NCBI GenBank assembly: GCA_963717215.1
Contig: CAVQVS010000006.1
Coordinates: 1,204,740 to 1,268,739 of the forward strand
From: Roseiarcus sp963717215
Lineage (GTDB): Bacteria > Pseudomonadota > Alphaproteobacteria > Rhizobiales > Beijerinckiaceae
Reading direction: 5' to 3'
DNA: 64,000 bases
Position 1 is the first letter of the stretch. Each line of letters starts with the position of its first letter. Shown here one piece after another: positions 62,572 to 64,000 of this stretch. The position numbers were made by a program, and so were the translations under genes. Under the pieces are notes generated by a model. The model did no database searches and was not told where the DNA came from. It saw only the letters and a program-made list of their open reading frames with translations.

Positions 62572-63368
62572 CTATGCTGCGGAGAATAAGCGTGGTCGAA
62601 ACGGCCGGAATTTATAAAACCAGAAGTAGAGCATATTGCGGGAGAAATAATAGGACCGCAAGGGTGAGGTCTCGAAGAGCGGAAAGGAAAGAGGTCCAAA
62701 AATCCCAATTCTCTCTGTAACTCCGGCAATTCGGCCCACATCCCGATGGAGGAGCGCACTGTTGACAATATAGCCTGTCAGACCCAGTCGTCGCGCCCGG
62801 TAGCCATATTCAAGTTCAGACAAATCAGCGAAATAGTCTGGCGTCGGCGGCCCGATCTTCGCGACCGCCGCCATTCGCAAGAGCGAACCGGACCAACAGT
62901 AAAAGCAATCGCTCCGGCAGTAGTCCTCATCTGCTTTGAGCGGCACATACTTTAAATCCGACTCGGTTAATAACATCGCGGGGTGTACGCTCGCGCCGCT
63001 GGCGACCCGACAACCCACGAAGTAGACCTCCTGGCGCTGAGAGGGCGGCAGACGCTCGAAAAAGCTAAGCAAATTCTCAAGCGCGTCGGGTTCGGGAACG
63101 CTGTCGGGGTCGAGGACCCAGGTCCAGTCGAACTCTTGCTTCAGGGCATGGGCAAAACCAGCGCCTATGGCCCCGGACACGCCCAGATTGGCTGAGTTGC
63201 GAACGACGGTGACATCTTCCGCGAAGGGCCTGTTGAGTGTCTTATCCGTCGACGCATTGTCTACGACAATGACAGCGTCCGGCCGCCGGGTTGTCTCCGG
63301 AGTGCCTCAAGAACTTGATCGATGAACCCGGCATCATTAAAGGTATGGACGTACGCCAGAACTCGCAT
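62572..63368 (-). pseudogene. GT2-family glycosyltransferase, frameshifted
   Basis: GT-A fold sugar transferase, probably for a surface glycan. From ATG 63368: MRVLAYVHTFNDAGFIDQVL, EALRRQ; a missing base near 63290 breaks the frame. The continuation reads RPDAVIVVDNASTDKTLN (nucleotide-sugar strand), NLGVSGAIGAGFAHAL, WTWVLDPDSVPEPDALENLL (DxD-type motif as DPDS), and a C-terminal half with CYCWSGSLLRMAAVAKIGPP and FADLSELEYGYRARRLGL. Restored length about 265 residues, the size of short rhamnosyltransferase-like enzymes. Neighbouring remnants show it was one of several such genes. Confidence 0.82.
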
Positions 63369-63894
63369 CGGTCGACCTCAGGGAATATCGGAAGGGCGGC
63401 TACCAAGCCGGTCGTCGTAGAGCTGCCTGAAACACCAACAATTGAGCCATGGTACAGACGATTAGGCTCGGCTGACCGGGCGGAATTGATAAAACCAAAA
63501 ACAAAGCAAAATTACATTAAAAGCAGTAGGTTCTGATGGTAGATATTACAAAGAGTAGAGACTCAGATGCCGAATTGGCGACGGTCACGCAAAACTGTAA
63601 AGGCTCTCTATTATGTAACTACCTTCTACCTATCACGAAAATTTGAACAAGTCAATTGACCTCAGCGATGAAGTTTGGCGAAAATGGCGACGCGGCCGGA
63701 ACTCAGAATCTCCGGCGACGCCAAATGTCGAAATAACGGTCTAGCCCGGCCCTTGGTATAATTGGCACAAGGATCTTGTTCTTGAGGAGCCATCATCTTG
63801 AACCCGCGGAACACCGTTTTCCGTAGCCAACCTCCCGAGTCTGGGGGCACCTCCCACTGAGTAGATCCCCGTCGTGAGTTCAGCACCGGCGTTT
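63369..63894. other. AT-rich region with a probable glycosyltransferase 3' remnant
   Basis: About 525 bases. Between about 63370 and 63540 the minus strand reads IPPGQPSLIVCTMAQLLVFQ and AALRRPAWLPPFRYSLR in one frame. Nucleotides 63480-63535 resemble the end of the intact glycosyltransferase at 62600-62655. It is probably the tail of an upstream tandem copy. The rest (63540-63890) shows no gene I can support. Confidence 0.4.
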
Positions 63895-64000
63895 CTAGTT
63901 ATCCGTCTCCAAAAGCGTCCCGCTCGCCCGCTCGCGAGCCCGCCGCTGCTCGAGGTCCTTGAGCGTCTCGCCGGTCTCGATGAGAACCGCGGCCTCGCCG
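63895..64000 (-). CDS. Partial CDS at the window edge
   Basis: The last 34 codons of a minus-strand gene enter from beyond the window: GEAAVLIETGETLKDLEQRR, ARERASGTLLETDN, stop at 63895-63897. Charged and helical, with GC-rich third positions typical of real coding in this genome. Too short to name. Confidence 0.45.
   Translation of the reverse strand, partial: GEAAVLIETGETLKDLEQRRARERASGTLLETDN

Noticed and set aside
63662..63886. 74-codon minus-strand frame near the right edge
   Set aside because: No start context, no recognisable motif, and mixed composition; not supported as a gene.

Overview
The window looks like chromosomal DNA of a GC-rich alphaproteobacterium of the Rhizobiales type. 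The support is synteny and family content: etfB-etfA-3-hydroxybutyryl-CoA dehydrogenase, ffh-rpsP-rimM-trmD, hisE-coaA, a serine recombinase-DUF2924-DUF3489 module beside a tRNA-Val, and a multi-component che operon. No diagnostic marker fixes the genus.

Layout. 1-4 kb: electron transfer flavoprotein, a fatty-acid/PHB dehydrogenase, a WYL regulator and a VOC protein. 4.2-7.3 kb: a two-gene, AT-richer minus-strand cassette holding a P-loop ATPase fused to a degenerate class III nucleotide cyclase domain and a DUF4062/TIR-like protein. It lies directly after trmD, where rplS is usually found, and is the best candidate for an undescribed (possibly defence) system. 7.4-11.4 kb: ffh-rpsP-rimM-petA-trmD, with the Rieske gene inside the ribosome/SRP operon. 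11.8-21.9 kb: a small secreted protein, a molybdenum hydroxylase pair (large subunit frameshifted), a membrane protein, deoC with a long aldehyde dehydrogenase, a TraB/GumN protein, coaA and hisE. 22-27.2 kb: tRNA-Val followed by a mobile-element module and IS21 debris. 27.4-39.1 kb: a tightly coupled minus-strand chemosensory operon (MCP, triple CheW, CheB, HEAT protein, CheR, CheY, CheA, CheY, CheC, hybrid kinase). 39.3-64 kb: an accessory zone crowded with IS6, IS3, IS630, IS1182, IS110 and IS30 sequences and gene remnants (dnaE2, selO, FAD oxidase, glycosyltransferases). Among these lie a few intact genes: response regulator, rhodanese, LytTR regulator, DNA ligase and a LuxR-type regulator.

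The che genes overlap by a few bases almost throughout and presumably make one signalling complex. The MCP has no membrane segment, so the input is probably cytoplasmic, and the terminal hybrid kinase suggests an output other than, or besides, flagellar control. DeoC and the aldehyde dehydrogenase would convert deoxyribose-5-phosphate to acetaldehyde and then acetate.

Many genes carry single-base frameshifts that restore homology when one base is added or removed (iorB-like, recombinase, hybrid kinase, YHS protein, glycosyltransferase, FAD oxidase, small zinc-ribbon proteins). Core genes are intact. Either the accessory DNA is decaying or the assembly contains indel errors; the sequence alone cannot separate these. 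All family assignments come from reading the translated sequence, without database searches.
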